DNA from: Phyllobacterium bourgognense
Lineage (GTDB): Bacteria; Pseudomonadota; Alphaproteobacteria; Rhizobiales; Rhizobiaceae
NCBI RefSeq assembly: GCF_003337575.1
Contig: NZ_QPJM01000010.1
Span: 119,795 to 183,794, forward strand
Direction of reading: 5' to 3'
Length of the DNA: 64,000 nt
The notes beneath the pieces are model-generated. The model was not told the origin of the DNA. It ran no database searches and worked only from the letters and a program-made list of their open reading frames with translations. A program made the position numbers and the translations under genes. Shown here piece by piece: positions 17,979-25,572 of this stretch (the stretch's first letter is position 1; each line of letters starts with the position of its first letter).

Positions 17979-19157
17979 ATGTCGACCTTTGCACCCTTGA
18001 ATGCCAGACATTTACCCTACCTGGACGCGGTCCGGGGTTTGGCTGCGTTTTGGGTTCTTGCCTCACACGCAGCGGTGTTGAATGCGGTTCATTGGCCCAT
18101 CATCTCCGAAGGCGGTTTCGCGGTCGATCTCTTTATGATGATGTCGGGCTTCCTCATGACGCACCACTATATCCAGCGGTCTGTTGCAGAGCCTTGGGGA
18201 GCGCCGATGACATGGCAAATGTTCTGGTTGAGACGCTTTTTCAGGATTGCTCCTGTGTTCTACCTTCTTCTGCTCGTTTCGTTCATCGTCGGCAACTCGG
18301 TCGGCGGCTGGCGTGAACAGATCGCTACAGTTTGGCCTTCAACGGCAACCACGATGCTTCGGTACACTGACCAGTCACCGTTGAATGCACTTGTTCACGG
18401 ATCGTTTTTGTTTGGTCTACTGCCCGAATACAGTTTTCGCACACCTTTGCCCGATTGGAGCATTGGTCTGGAAATGCAGTTTTATGTAGCTTTTCCGATC
18501 ATAATGCTGCTTTGGGCGCGGGTTGGGACAGCCGCGGCCGTGCTGGCGAGCCTGGCGGTTGCTTTTGCCCTTCAGATGCTCGTACCCGCCTATTTTGACG
18601 CCTATCCAATGCCAGCAAATTTGGCTTTGAAAATCGATGTCTTCCTGGCAGGCATGCTCTTTGCAGCTGCGGCGTCTTATGCAGACAGGCGATCCGCTTT
18701 CTTTGGCTCGCTGGCGATGTTGGTGCTTGTGCCGGGTATGATTTTCGGGTCGAAGTCGGCGACGTATGCTGCCACACAGGGCGCTATGGCACTGGGGTTT
18801 GGCTTCCTTGTCCTTCACAAGCGGATTGCCACACGTTTCGGCCAACCGTGGATCGAAGACTTGGTCAGCAGGCTTGACTGGCGACCATTTCGTTTCCTTG
18901 GCGATACATCGTACAGCGTTTACCTGGTTCACCTGCTTTTGATGATTCCGATTATAGGCATTCTGTCTGGGCTTCCCGCTTATGTCGGAATGACGGAACA
19001 ATATCGCGTGCTGATAGCGATTGTCCTTACAGCCCCACCCGTCTATGTAATCAGTTGGGGGCTGCACAGAACGATCGAGATGTACGGTATCCGGCTGGGA
19101 AAGGCACTGCTCAAGCGCTTTCGCCCTTCGCTCGAGCCAAGCCATCGAGCCGCGTAG
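17979..19157 (+). CDS. acyltransferase 3 family membrane protein
   Basis: A 392-residue multi-spanning protein (about ten helices) of the acyltransferase 3 / OafA-type family. The N-terminal catalytic region HLPYLDAVRGLAAFWVLASH (residues 11-30) holds the conserved Arg19 and His30. Such enzymes O-acetylate or succinylate surface or periplasmic glycans. The first ATG in frame (17979) is chosen over an upstream TTG. It stands alone, with no neighbouring glycan genes, so the acceptor is unknown. Confidence 0.88.
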   Translation: MSTFAPLNARHLPYLDAVRGLAAFWVLASHAAVLNAVHWPIISEGGFAVDLFMMMSGFLMTHHYIQRSVAEPWGAPMTWQMFWLRRFFRIAPVFYLLLLVSFIVGNSVGGWREQIATVWPSTATTMLRYTDQSPLNALVHGSFLFGLLPEYSFRTPLPDWSIGLEMQFYVAFPIIMLLWARVGTAAAVLASLAVAFALQMLVPAYFDAYPMPANLALKIDVFLAGMLFAAAASYADRRSAFFGSLAMLVLVPGMIFGSKSATYAATQGAMALGFGFLVLHKRIATRFGQPWIEDLVSRLDWRPFRFLGDTSYSVYLVHLLLMIPIIGILSGLPAYVGMTEQYRVLIAIVLTAPPVYVISWGLHRTIEMYGIRLGKALLKRFRPSLEPSHRAA

Positions 19158-19255
19158 GTTCTCCTTGCGCGATCGCATCTGGCTACTGGAATATCCGCCC
19201 GGCAACCGGCCGTCGGAGGAAGGGCTTGCCAGTGATTGGGATTTTTGAGCCATGC

Positions 19256-20344
19256 CTATTTCTGGCGGGGTTGCTTCAGATCTTGTCCGGCTGCAACGAA
19301 TTGTCCGTCACGCTGGGCAATCACTGCCTCCAATAGCGTTTGAGCGGCGTTGCGGACTTCGTCTTGAATGGCAGTATCGGCATCGAGCTCTTCATGGTTC
19401 GTGGCATAGGGTTTCCAGTAACCTATATAGCGATCAACTTCGGCAAGCGGACCCGCCGGCAACAGCTGCATGAAGCGAAGCCAGTCCGAAATGCTGCGGC
19501 GGACATTCTCCACCCCTTCCACATCCCCATGCACGACCACCGAAAAGAGGCGGCCAGCGAGGTGTCTCGGATAGTCCCAGCCCTCCAATTCTATCTGCTT
19601 TGCCAGCTTGGCGTCTTTGCCCTGCGTCAGGGTCGGGTCGGGGTTTCCACCATCGGCACAGACCAGCCGATCCATCATCAATTTGATCGGGGATGAGACC
19701 TGGTACCAATTCACAGGCGTGACGATCATCACCCCGTGCGCCGCAACCCACATCGGATAGATGTCGTTCATCCAGTCCTGTGTCTGGCCGAGCGAATAGT
19801 TGGGATAGCATGAGCATGGCCAATGACACAGCGCTGGCGAGGTCGAAAAGCAGGCTTTGCAGGGATGGATGTTGCGACCATACTCGGACGTAAGCCTGCC
19901 AAGCTCCAGAACCTCTATGTCTACCTCGCCCGATTGGTTGAACGCTTCACGAGCGATTTCCACGAGGCGAAAGGATTTGGACATTTCGCCGGGGCAGGTA
20001 TGCTCGCTCCGTGACGATCCGCTGATCAACAGCACCCGGCGGCGGACCGGGCTGTTGTCGTATTGGCGCTGTGCCGCATCGACCTTTGCCTTTGCATTGA
20101 TCCAGTCGACCGCGAGGTCATACTCAGGGTCGTGAAATCCTGGACCTGCCTTTGACGTTTCCGGGCTCTTGCGCTGGTGCTCGTAAGCGTCCCAGGCAGC
20201 CGTCACGACCTGATCAAGTTCAGTCCTCAGAGGATCGAAGGCTGGGTCCTTGAACTGACTCAAAAAGCGCTGGCGAAACTCCGGCTCTTCTATTCTTGGG
20301 CTCGGCGTACCCTTACGGGGCTCGGGCGTCGTGTGCTCGTTCAT
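19256..20344 (-). CDS. NADPH-dependent FMN reductase / flavodoxin-fold oxidoreductase
   Basis: A 362-residue protein with a ~100-residue polar N-terminal extension followed by a flavodoxin-like domain (from residue ~104, RRVLLISGSSRSEHTCPGEMSKS). Active-region sequences MVAAHGVMIVTPVNWYQVSSPIKLMMDRL and GRLFSVVVHGD are typical of the NAD(P)H:FMN/quinone reductase family. A CKACFSTSPALCHWPCSCYPNY segment is cysteine-rich and unusual for the fold. Start 20344 has AGGAAG upstream. It probably reduces quinones or other electrophiles in stress defence, by family and neighbourhood. Confidence 0.85.
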   Translation of the reverse strand: MNEHTTPEPRKGTPSPRIEEPEFRQRFLSQFKDPAFDPLRTELDQVVTAAWDAYEHQRKSPETSKAGPGFHDPEYDLAVDWINAKAKVDAAQRQYDNSPVRRRVLLISGSSRSEHTCPGEMSKSFRLVEIAREAFNQSGEVDIEVLELGRLTSEYGRNIHPCKACFSTSPALCHWPCSCYPNYSLGQTQDWMNDIYPMWVAAHGVMIVTPVNWYQVSSPIKLMMDRLVCADGGNPDPTLTQGKDAKLAKQIELEGWDYPRHLAGRLFSVVVHGDVEGVENVRRSISDWLRFMQLLPAGPLAEVDRYIGYWKPYATNHEELDADTAIQDEVRNAAQTLLEAVIAQRDGQFVAAGQDLKQPRQK

Positions 20345-20709
20345 GAACTCTTCCTTTCGATCACGGCATAAGGTCGCAATCCATCCAGATATATGGAGCG
20401 CTGGACCGATCATCTGTGAGAGGCTGTGTGGCCATGAGCATCATCACGATCATCACGATCATCACAGGACTGCGACGACGCCGAGGATCACCGCGCTCCA
20501 ATAGAGCGCTTGCATCGGGTTCGGTTAAGCAATAGCGCGTCGCAATTGGTCTACGGTCCTCGCAGCGTGTTCGGTTTCTTCTGCATTGCTCCCGAATGCA
20601 CCACCGCCCGTAGACGCGTTTCAAGGCAGTGCGTGAAACGCTAACGCTCGTGAGCAGCGGACCAGCAACCCGGCGGTGCCGGACAGAAACCTTGTCACCG
20701 GTTGGAAGG
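20345..20709. other. non-coding interval with a 9-bp tandem repeat
   Basis: No convincing gene lies here. At 20440-20465 there are 2.9 copies of ATCATCACG. On the minus strand a 17-codon hydrophobic reading frame (MQALYWSAVILGVVAVL) ends at the repeat; it may be the remnant of a small membrane protein, but it has no clear ribosome site. Confidence 0.4.
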
Positions 20710-20913
20710 CTACCAGGTCTGGCTGTTGTACCAGTCGTCGATCTCGCGCCTGGCTTCGTCCTTCGCCTTGCCGTATCGTTCCTGAATCTTGCCTTCTAGC
20801 TGGTCTCGTCTCCCGGCGATGACGTCGAGATCATCGTCGGTCAACCTTCCCCATTGCTCCTTGATCTTGCCTTTTACCTGCATCCAATTACCTTCCACGC
20901 GATTCCAGTCCAT
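20710..20913 (-). CDS. CsbD family stress-response protein
   Basis: A 67-residue CsbD protein: MDWNRVEGNWMQVKGKIKEQ followed by WGRLTDDDLDVIAGRRDQLEGKIQ is the family hallmark. The start at 20913 has AAGGAGGT five bases upstream. CsbD proteins are small, hydrophilic and induced by general stress; biochemical function is unknown. A perfect EcfG-type promoter lies 28 bp upstream. Confidence 0.93.
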   Translation of the reverse strand: MDWNRVEGNWMQVKGKIKEQWGRLTDDDLDVIAGRRDQLEGKIQERYGKAKDEARREIDDWYNSQTW

Positions 20914-20940
20914 GACAGACCTCCTTGTTTGCTGGATTGA

Positions 20941-20965
20941 AACGCACAAGTTAATCACGTGTTCC
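20941..20965 (-). promoter_or_regulatory. EcfG/RpoE2-type general-stress promoter of csbD-like gene
   Basis: On the minus strand the sequence reads GGAAC, 16 bases, CGTT, exactly the alphaproteobacterial EcfG consensus (GGAAC-N18-TT in rhizobia). It is 28 bp upstream of the CsbD start. CsbD is a typical general-stress protein, which supports the call. Confidence 0.75.
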
Positions 20966-21013
20966 AATCAACAAAGCCATGCCGACGCCAGCGAAAGAAA
21001 ACCTACGTTGGAT

Positions 21014-21038
21014 GGAACGCCTTGTTCTTCCGAGGATT
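21014..21038 (+). promoter_or_regulatory. EcfG/RpoE2-type promoter candidate (HD fragment / DUF6766)
   Basis: GGAAC (21014-21018), 18 bases, TT (21037-21038), 37 bp before the HD-domain fragment start. It is the second such site in the CsbD-HD divergent gap, pointing the opposite way from the first. Confidence 0.55.
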
Positions 21039-21075
21039 AAAGAGAGTCATCACCAAGCGCTGGGAGAAACCCCGC

Positions 21076-21309
21076 ATGACCTCTTTGGAGCACGCTATCT
21101 CGATTGCTGCGAGCGCCCATGCTGCTTATCTCGCCGACGATGAAGAACCGTATATCTTCCACCCATTGCGGGTGATGCTCGCCTTGGATGGGGAGGATGA
21201 AAGGATGGTCGGTGTCCTGCATGATGTTGTCGATTGGCGCGACTTTGGTGAATCGATAGATTCTACCACCGGAGAACCGATATGCGTACACTGCGCAACA
21301 ACGGCCTGA
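21076..21309 (+). pseudogene. truncated HD-domain (p)ppGpp hydrolase-like fragment
   Basis: The 77-codon frame begins like RelA/SpoT-type HD hydrolases: MTSLEHAISIAASAHA, then YIFHPLRVMLAL and VGVLHDVVD, giving the first metal histidine and the HD pair. Homology stops right after HDVVD; the remaining ~25 codons are unrelated and overlap the DUF6766 start. A working domain needs ~90 further residues carrying the last metal ligands, so this is most likely a deletion remnant. It could also be a small leftover peptide still translated from the stress promoter. Confidence 0.7.
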
Positions 21310-21929
21310 CTGTTGCCCTTTTGACCGCGTTCCTCATTAGCATGATCGGCATGACCGTCGCCGGCCATTACCATGAAAACGAACGGCTGACGCAACATGG
21401 CCTGCCTGCGGTATCACTCGCCCAATACTTGACCAACGCAAATTTCCTGTCGGCGCTGTTTGAAAATTGGGAGAGCGAATGGTTACAAATGGCAACCTAC
21501 GTTGTTCTTACCGCATATCTCTTCCAGAAGGGATCTGCCGAATCCCGCGACCCGGAGGCACCACCCGAAGAAGGCGACGAGAACGACAAGCCCCGCTACC
21601 CGGCCAAATTGCGTAATGTTCCTCTGTTACGCTGGCTGTATCGCTACTCCCTTGGTCTGGCCCTGGTGTTCTTGTTTATCCTTTCCTTCCTCGGGCATAT
21701 GCTGGCCAGCCACGTATCATCGAATGCCGAAGCCGTTACCCATGGAAATAGCACGCAGTCGCTACTTGCCTATATTGGCGGTGCGCGGTTCTGGTTTGAA
21801 TCGTTTCAGAACTGGCAGTCCGAATTCTTCTCAACGGCAATGCTGGTCGTTCTGTCAATTTTCCTTCGCTACAAGGGGTCGCCCGAATCCAAACCACTGA
21901 GCGCGAGTCACGACGATACCGGTGCGTAG
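21282..21929 (+). CDS. DUF6766 family membrane protein
   Basis: A 215-residue protein with an internal repeat: each half has a helix (residues ~9-28 and ~118-138), a short loop and the pattern ENWESEW / QNWQSEF before another helix, ending ...YLFQKGSAESRDP or ...FLRYKGSPESKP. This two-half layout is that of DUF6766. RBS GGAGA precedes the ATG. Function is unknown; it sits among stress-linked genes behind an EcfG-like promoter. Confidence 0.8.
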   Translation: MRTLRNNGLTVALLTAFLISMIGMTVAGHYHENERLTQHGLPAVSLAQYLTNANFLSALFENWESEWLQMATYVVLTAYLFQKGSAESRDPEAPPEEGDENDKPRYPAKLRNVPLLRWLYRYSLGLALVFLFILSFLGHMLASHVSSNAEAVTHGNSTQSLLAYIGGARFWFESFQNWQSEFFSTAMLVVLSIFLRYKGSPESKPLSASHDDTGA

Positions 21930-22000
21930 TTGGACGCGGGTCAGCCCTGCGTGCACCCTTCGCGGCGATGCAGTCGCGCTTTTGCTGGAAATTGAAAACC

Positions 22001-22025
22001 GGAACCATTGCCTTCGTTCGAGGTT
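22001..22025 (+). promoter_or_regulatory. EcfG/RpoE2-type promoter candidate of the methyltransferase-esterase fusion
   Basis: GGAAC (22001-22005), 18 bases, TT (22024-22025); the -10 reads GGTT. The spacing equals that of the CsbD site. It is 35 bp upstream of the coding start. Confidence 0.55.
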
Positions 22026-22060
22026 AAGAAAGCGGATACACCACTGCTGGAGCGCTGATA

Positions 22061-24037
22061 ATGCTCGACCTTCCCCGCGCGCGAAACCGGATGGTAGATG
22101 TTCAGATCGCCCGGCGCGGTATAAATGACTCCCACATTCTAGAGGCCATGCGCCGTGTGCCGCGCGAAGTTTTTGTCGATCCGGGATTTGAAGAGTTTGC
22201 CTATGAGGACAGTCCCTTGCCGATAAGCGAGGGCCAGACCATTTCGCAACCCTACATCGTTGCGCGGATGATTGAAGCCGCGGAATTGAAGCCCGGTGAA
22301 ACCGTTCTCGATGTAGGCGCAGGGTCCGGCTATGCGGCGGCGGTAGCCAGCCAGATAGCTGAGCGGGTGTTTGCCATCGAGCGCCATCACACCCTTGGCG
22401 AATCCGCCCGCAAGCGGTTGCGGGAACTCGGCTACGACAACATCGATCTGCGTATTGGTGACGGCACGAAAGGATGGCCAGAAGCCGCGCCCTTCGATGT
22501 CATTCTGGTCGCGGCGGGCGGACCGGAGGTACCCCGGGCGCTGAAAGAGCAGCTGACGATTGGCGGTCGCCTGGTGATCCCGGTCGGCCTTGACGAATGG
22601 AGTCAGACGCTTCGCAAACTGACCCGCACGAGCGAAACCGACTTTGAGACGGAGGACCTCGGCTCGGTGATGTTCGTCCCCTTGATTGGCGAGCAGGGCT
22701 GGGCAGACGAGAGTGGCCGTCCCGTCACCGCAGCGCGCGAACAAACCCTGCCTGACATGATCGCAGACGCCGCAGAACCGCTGCCTGGATCCGATGACCC
22801 GGCGTTCGGAGAGTTGTTTGGCCGATTTGCTGACCGGCGTGTGGTCCTGCTTGGCGAGGCCAGCCACGGGACATCGGATTTCTACAGTGCCCGAGCCGCG
22901 ATCACCCGGCATCTTGTCGAAAAACACGGTTTCACGATCGTGGCCGTTGAGGCGGATTGGCCCGATGCAGCGGAGATCGACCGCTATGTTCGGCACGGGC
23001 AGGCACGGCCCGGTTCCGACCCGCCGTTCCAGCGCTTTCCCACCTGGATGTGGCGCAACACCGATGTGGATTCCTTTATTGGTTGGATGCGTCAATACAA
23101 TGGAAGGGTTGAGCCAGAACGACGGGTCGGCTTTTACGGCCTCGACATCTACAACATGAGCGGATCCATCGCAGCCGTCCTTGACTATCTGGATGAGATC
23201 GATCCCCAGTCGGCGGCGATCGCCCGCGAACGCTACGGCTGTCTGACGCCTTGGCAAAAGGAGCCTTCCAGCTACGGACGCGCCGTGCTCACCGCCGGCT
23301 ACCGGAGATGCGAAGATGCGGTTGTCGCCCAGTGCCGCGATCTGCTCAATCGCCGCCTCGACTACGCGGCACGGGATGGCAAGGACTATTTCGATGCCGC
23401 GCAAAACGCACGCCTCGTCGCTGCGGCGGAGCGCTACTACCGCACCATGTATTATGGTGGTCCTGAATCATGGAACCTGCGCGACACGCATATGTTCGAG
23501 ACGCTCTGCCGTATCCTCGAGACAGGGGGCCCGGATGCCAAGGCAGTGGTATGGGCGCACAACTCGCACATCGGCGACGCTCGCTATACCGACATGGGTG
23601 TCGTGCGCGGCGAACTGAACATCGGCCAACTTTGCCGCCAGCGCTTCCACAAGGAAACAGTTCTGATCGGATTCAGCACGCATGCCGGCACGGTCGCTGC
23701 AGCCGCCGATTGGGATGGCGAGATGCAGATAATGGACGTGCGCCACTCGCACCACGACAGCTACGAACGGCTTTGCCATGAGGCGGCCATTCCGCGTTTC
23801 CTTCTTGATTTTGATCGACACGAGCTGCTCAGCCAGCGCCTGACGGAACCGCGGTTGGAGCGGTTTATCGGTGTGATCTATCGACCGGAAACCGAGGTGC
23901 TCAGCCATTACGCTGAAGCGTCGCTTGCGCGTCAATTCGATGCTTTTGTCTGGTTTGACGAAACCTCTGCCCTCACACCGCTCGGGGCGGAGCATGCCAA
24001 GCCGGGTGTGCCAGACACTTATCCGTTTGGCTTGTGA
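22061..24037 (+). CDS. protein-L-isoaspartate O-methyltransferase / erythromycin esterase-like fusion protein
   Basis: A 658-residue two-domain protein. Residues 1-~220 are a PIMT: the N-terminal MVDVQIARRGINDSHILEAM, SEGQTISQPYIVA and the SAM-binding VLDVGAGSGYAAAV (83-96). PIMT uses S-adenosylmethionine to start repair of isoaspartyl residues in aged proteins. Residues ~240-650 are an erythromycin-esterase-like hydrolase: LLGEASHGTSDF (His269), VAVEADWPDAAEIDRYV and VVWAHNSHIGDARY. The two domains are in one uninterrupted frame. Known EreA-type enzymes open macrolide lactones, but a chromosomal copy joined to a repair enzyme in a stress island more likely has a housekeeping role. Confidence 0.9.
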   Translation: MLDLPRARNRMVDVQIARRGINDSHILEAMRRVPREVFVDPGFEEFAYEDSPLPISEGQTISQPYIVARMIEAAELKPGETVLDVGAGSGYAAAVASQIAERVFAIERHHTLGESARKRLRELGYDNIDLRIGDGTKGWPEAAPFDVILVAAGGPEVPRALKEQLTIGGRLVIPVGLDEWSQTLRKLTRTSETDFETEDLGSVMFVPLIGEQGWADESGRPVTAAREQTLPDMIADAAEPLPGSDDPAFGELFGRFADRRVVLLGEASHGTSDFYSARAAITRHLVEKHGFTIVAVEADWPDAAEIDRYVRHGQARPGSDPPFQRFPTWMWRNTDVDSFIGWMRQYNGRVEPERRVGFYGLDIYNMSGSIAAVLDYLDEIDPQSAAIARERYGCLTPWQKEPSSYGRAVLTAGYRRCEDAVVAQCRDLLNRRLDYAARDGKDYFDAAQNARLVAAAERYYRTMYYGGPESWNLRDTHMFETLCRILETGGPDAKAVVWAHNSHIGDARYTDMGVVRGELNIGQLCRQRFHKETVLIGFSTHAGTVAAAADWDGEMQIMDVRHSHHDSYERLCHEAAIPRFLLDFDRHELLSQRLTEPRLERFIGVIYRPETEVLSHYAEASLARQFDAFVWFDETSALTPLGAEHAKPGVPDTYPFGL

Positions 24038-24067
24038 GCGCGGTTCCCCACGATGAATGTTTCTGAT

Positions 24068-24092
24068 GGAACATTCGGTGGACTGATTGGTT
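24068..24092 (+). promoter_or_regulatory. EcfG/RpoE2-type promoter candidate of the small-protein operon
   Basis: GGAAC (24068-24072), 18 bases, TT (24091-24092), -10 reading GGTT. It lies 23 bp before the first of the small hydrophilic proteins. Confidence 0.5.
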
Positions 24093-24115
24093 TGCAACGG
24101 AAAGGAGAAAAAACC

Positions 24116-24301
24116 ATGACTGCCAAACCACCCCCTGTCCCCAAGGACAATCGTTCGCCCAAGGGAACCGGCGATGCCGCCAATCCTGAGGATAAGCAAG
24201 AGGCCCAGCACGGAAGTGCAACCGACCATCCGGAAAAGCGCGGCCAGACCGGCAACACCAAAGTCAACACGACCCATCAGGGTTATCAGCAGGATCGTTG
24301 A
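24116..24301 (+). CDS. small hydrophilic protein, 61 aa
   Basis: Starts after AAGGAG with a 6-base spacer. The protein is rich in Pro, Lys, Gly, Asn and Gln (MTAKPPPVPKDNRSPKGTGD), with no hydrophobic core, so it is probably disordered. I recognise no domain. It opens a run of small hydrophilic genes; the composition is like bacterial hydrophilin/dehydration-stress proteins, which is inference. Confidence 0.7.
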   Translation: MTAKPPPVPKDNRSPKGTGDAANPEDKQEAQHGSATDHPEKRGQTGNTKVNTTHQGYQQDR

Positions 24302-24309
24302 GGTGCATC

Positions 24310-24507
24310 ATGCCAACATCAACCAAGACGCCAGCCAGCATTCGCCAGGGAGGTCCGGGAGCCTCGCACGAAAATGCCAAGGCACCGCTCGAAATCCACA
24401 AGCCACCGGCCGAGTCCGATCAGCGCGCGAAGAGCAAGATATCGGGCGGCGGCGGAGAGCGAGATAGCCATCACACGCACGATCCACGGAAAAAGGCTGG
24501 AAAATGA
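24310..24507 (+). CDS. small hydrophilic protein, 65 aa
   Basis: Begins 8 bp after the previous stop (ATG at 24310, GAGG upstream). Lys/Gly/His-rich and lacking hydrophobic segments (KISGGGGERDSHHTHDPRKK at the C terminus). No family recognised; probably co-transcribed with its neighbours as a stress-linked disordered protein. Confidence 0.65.
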   Translation: MPTSTKTPASIRQGGPGASHENAKAPLEIHKPPAESDQRAKSKISGGGGERDSHHTHDPRKKAGK

Positions 24508-24545
24508 TCGCTCCACTCGTGGAACAAGCATGAAAGGAAACTCCC

Positions 24546-24764
24546 ATGGCGCAAGCCAGTAAAAAGCATTTTGGCAAAGGTTCACAGGGCAAAGGCTCAG
24601 GCGAAGGCGCAATGTCAAAGACGCCGGAGGACAAGATTCCTGAAAACAGGGTCCTGTCCAACAGGGACAAGGCACAGCACTCGCGTGACCGTGGTGCGGA
24701 CGGCAAACAGATACAGACCGAACAGTACCATGATCATGCGGCAAACCGTTTGAACGACGATTGA
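24546..24764 (+). CDS. small hydrophilic protein, 72 aa
   Basis: Starts after AAAGGAAA. It is Gly/Ser/Lys-rich at the N terminus (KKHFGKGSQGKGSGEGAMSK) and charged throughout, ending NRLNDD. Third in a row of tiny hydrophilic proteins. The composition resembles glycine-rich stress proteins but no domain can be named. Confidence 0.7.
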   Translation: MAQASKKHFGKGSQGKGSGEGAMSKTPEDKIPENRVLSNRDKAQHSRDRGADGKQIQTEQYHDHAANRLNDD

Positions 24765-24829
24765 GCAAGGCCGGTGCAACCATCCACCTTAGCGGCCATA
24801 GGGCTGCTGCAATGACGAGGAGAATAGAT

Positions 24830-25327
24830 ATGAACCTCTTGGGTTCCGGCATCTCCGAACTGCTGCCATTCTTTGTCAGGACTTCCGTGACACAAAACGA
24901 CAGCGCTAACGGCGAAGCGCTGTGGGAGATGGAACGTGGCTTCTGGCTCAATGATGCGGCCTACTACACGACGTTTCTGGCGCCCGATTGCATCATGGTG
25001 TTTCCGGAACCACCCGGCGTCCTCGTTGGAAATGAGATCACCGCGGCACTTGAGCAGGCGCCCCGCTGGCAAACGATCGAGATGGAGAACGGCAGCCTGG
25101 TAGAACTGGACACTCGCGTAACGGTGCTGACTTATCGGGCAATAGCGCAACGCGATGGCGATCTCCCCTACAGGGCGCTCTGCAGCTCCATCTACACGCG
25201 CACGAATTCGCAGTGGCTCCTTGTGCACCATCAGCAAACGCCGCTGCCGCCCGAACAACAGACACATATGAAGGATCAGAACCATGGTCGGAAGAAAAAC
25301 ACACGACAGGCAGATAGACATCATTGA
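24830..25327 (+). CDS. DUF4440/NTF2-like (SnoaL-type) protein
   Basis: A 165-residue protein; the start at 24830 has GAGGAG eight bases upstream, whereas upstream in-frame starts do not. EALWEMERGFWLNDAAYYTT, PDCIMVFPEPPGVLVGNEI and the beta strands VTVLTYRAIAQRDG and CSSIYTRTNSQWLLVHHQQTP are the usual order of an NTF2-like cone. These domains bind small hydrophobic ligands or serve as isomerase-like enzymes. The last ~15 residues overlap the next gene. Confidence 0.75.
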   Translation: MNLLGSGISELLPFFVRTSVTQNDSANGEALWEMERGFWLNDAAYYTTFLAPDCIMVFPEPPGVLVGNEITAALEQAPRWQTIEMENGSLVELDTRVTVLTYRAIAQRDGDLPYRALCSSIYTRTNSQWLLVHHQQTPLPPEQQTHMKDQNHGRKKNTRQADRHH

Positions 25328-25529
25328 AGGCCGGTTAAGCCCGGACGAGGAAGTGGACCCCGGGGCCGCGGAGCGCGATCTGAAACAATCGAAGAAATTA
25401 CGCGAGGCCTATCGCCAGGGTGACAAATTTCGAGCTCCCCCCGCCGATGCTGCCGATAGCGGCAAACGCCCGGAGATCCGCGGCCTCAATCAGGAAAGCG
25501 GCCATAATAAACCACGCGCTGATGACTAG
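25284..25529 (+). CDS. small hydrophilic protein, 81 aa
   Basis: It overlaps the DUF4440 gene by 44 bp in another frame and has AAGGATCAGAACC upstream. The protein is charged (HDRQIDIIEGRLSPDEEVDP, then KQSKKLREAYRQGDKF) with no hydrophobic core. Repeated acidic/basic patches suggest a disordered or helical soluble protein. No family recognised; it closes the small-protein operon. Confidence 0.65.
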   Translation: MVGRKTHDRQIDIIEGRLSPDEEVDPGAAERDLKQSKKLREAYRQGDKFRAPPADAADSGKRPEIRGLNQESGHNKPRADD

Positions 25530-25572
25530 GAGACTGACGCCGGGTAGCTGCTATCGCCGCTCCCGACGAATC

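Noticed and set aside
20361..20624. 87-codon frame on the minus strand
   Set aside because: Arg-rich, no ribosome site and it runs through a tandem repeat; looks like an open frame in high-GC DNA.
22800..24037. Macrolide resistance gene
   Set aside because: The esterase-like domain is fused to a chromosomal repair enzyme with no mobile element; resistance is not supported.
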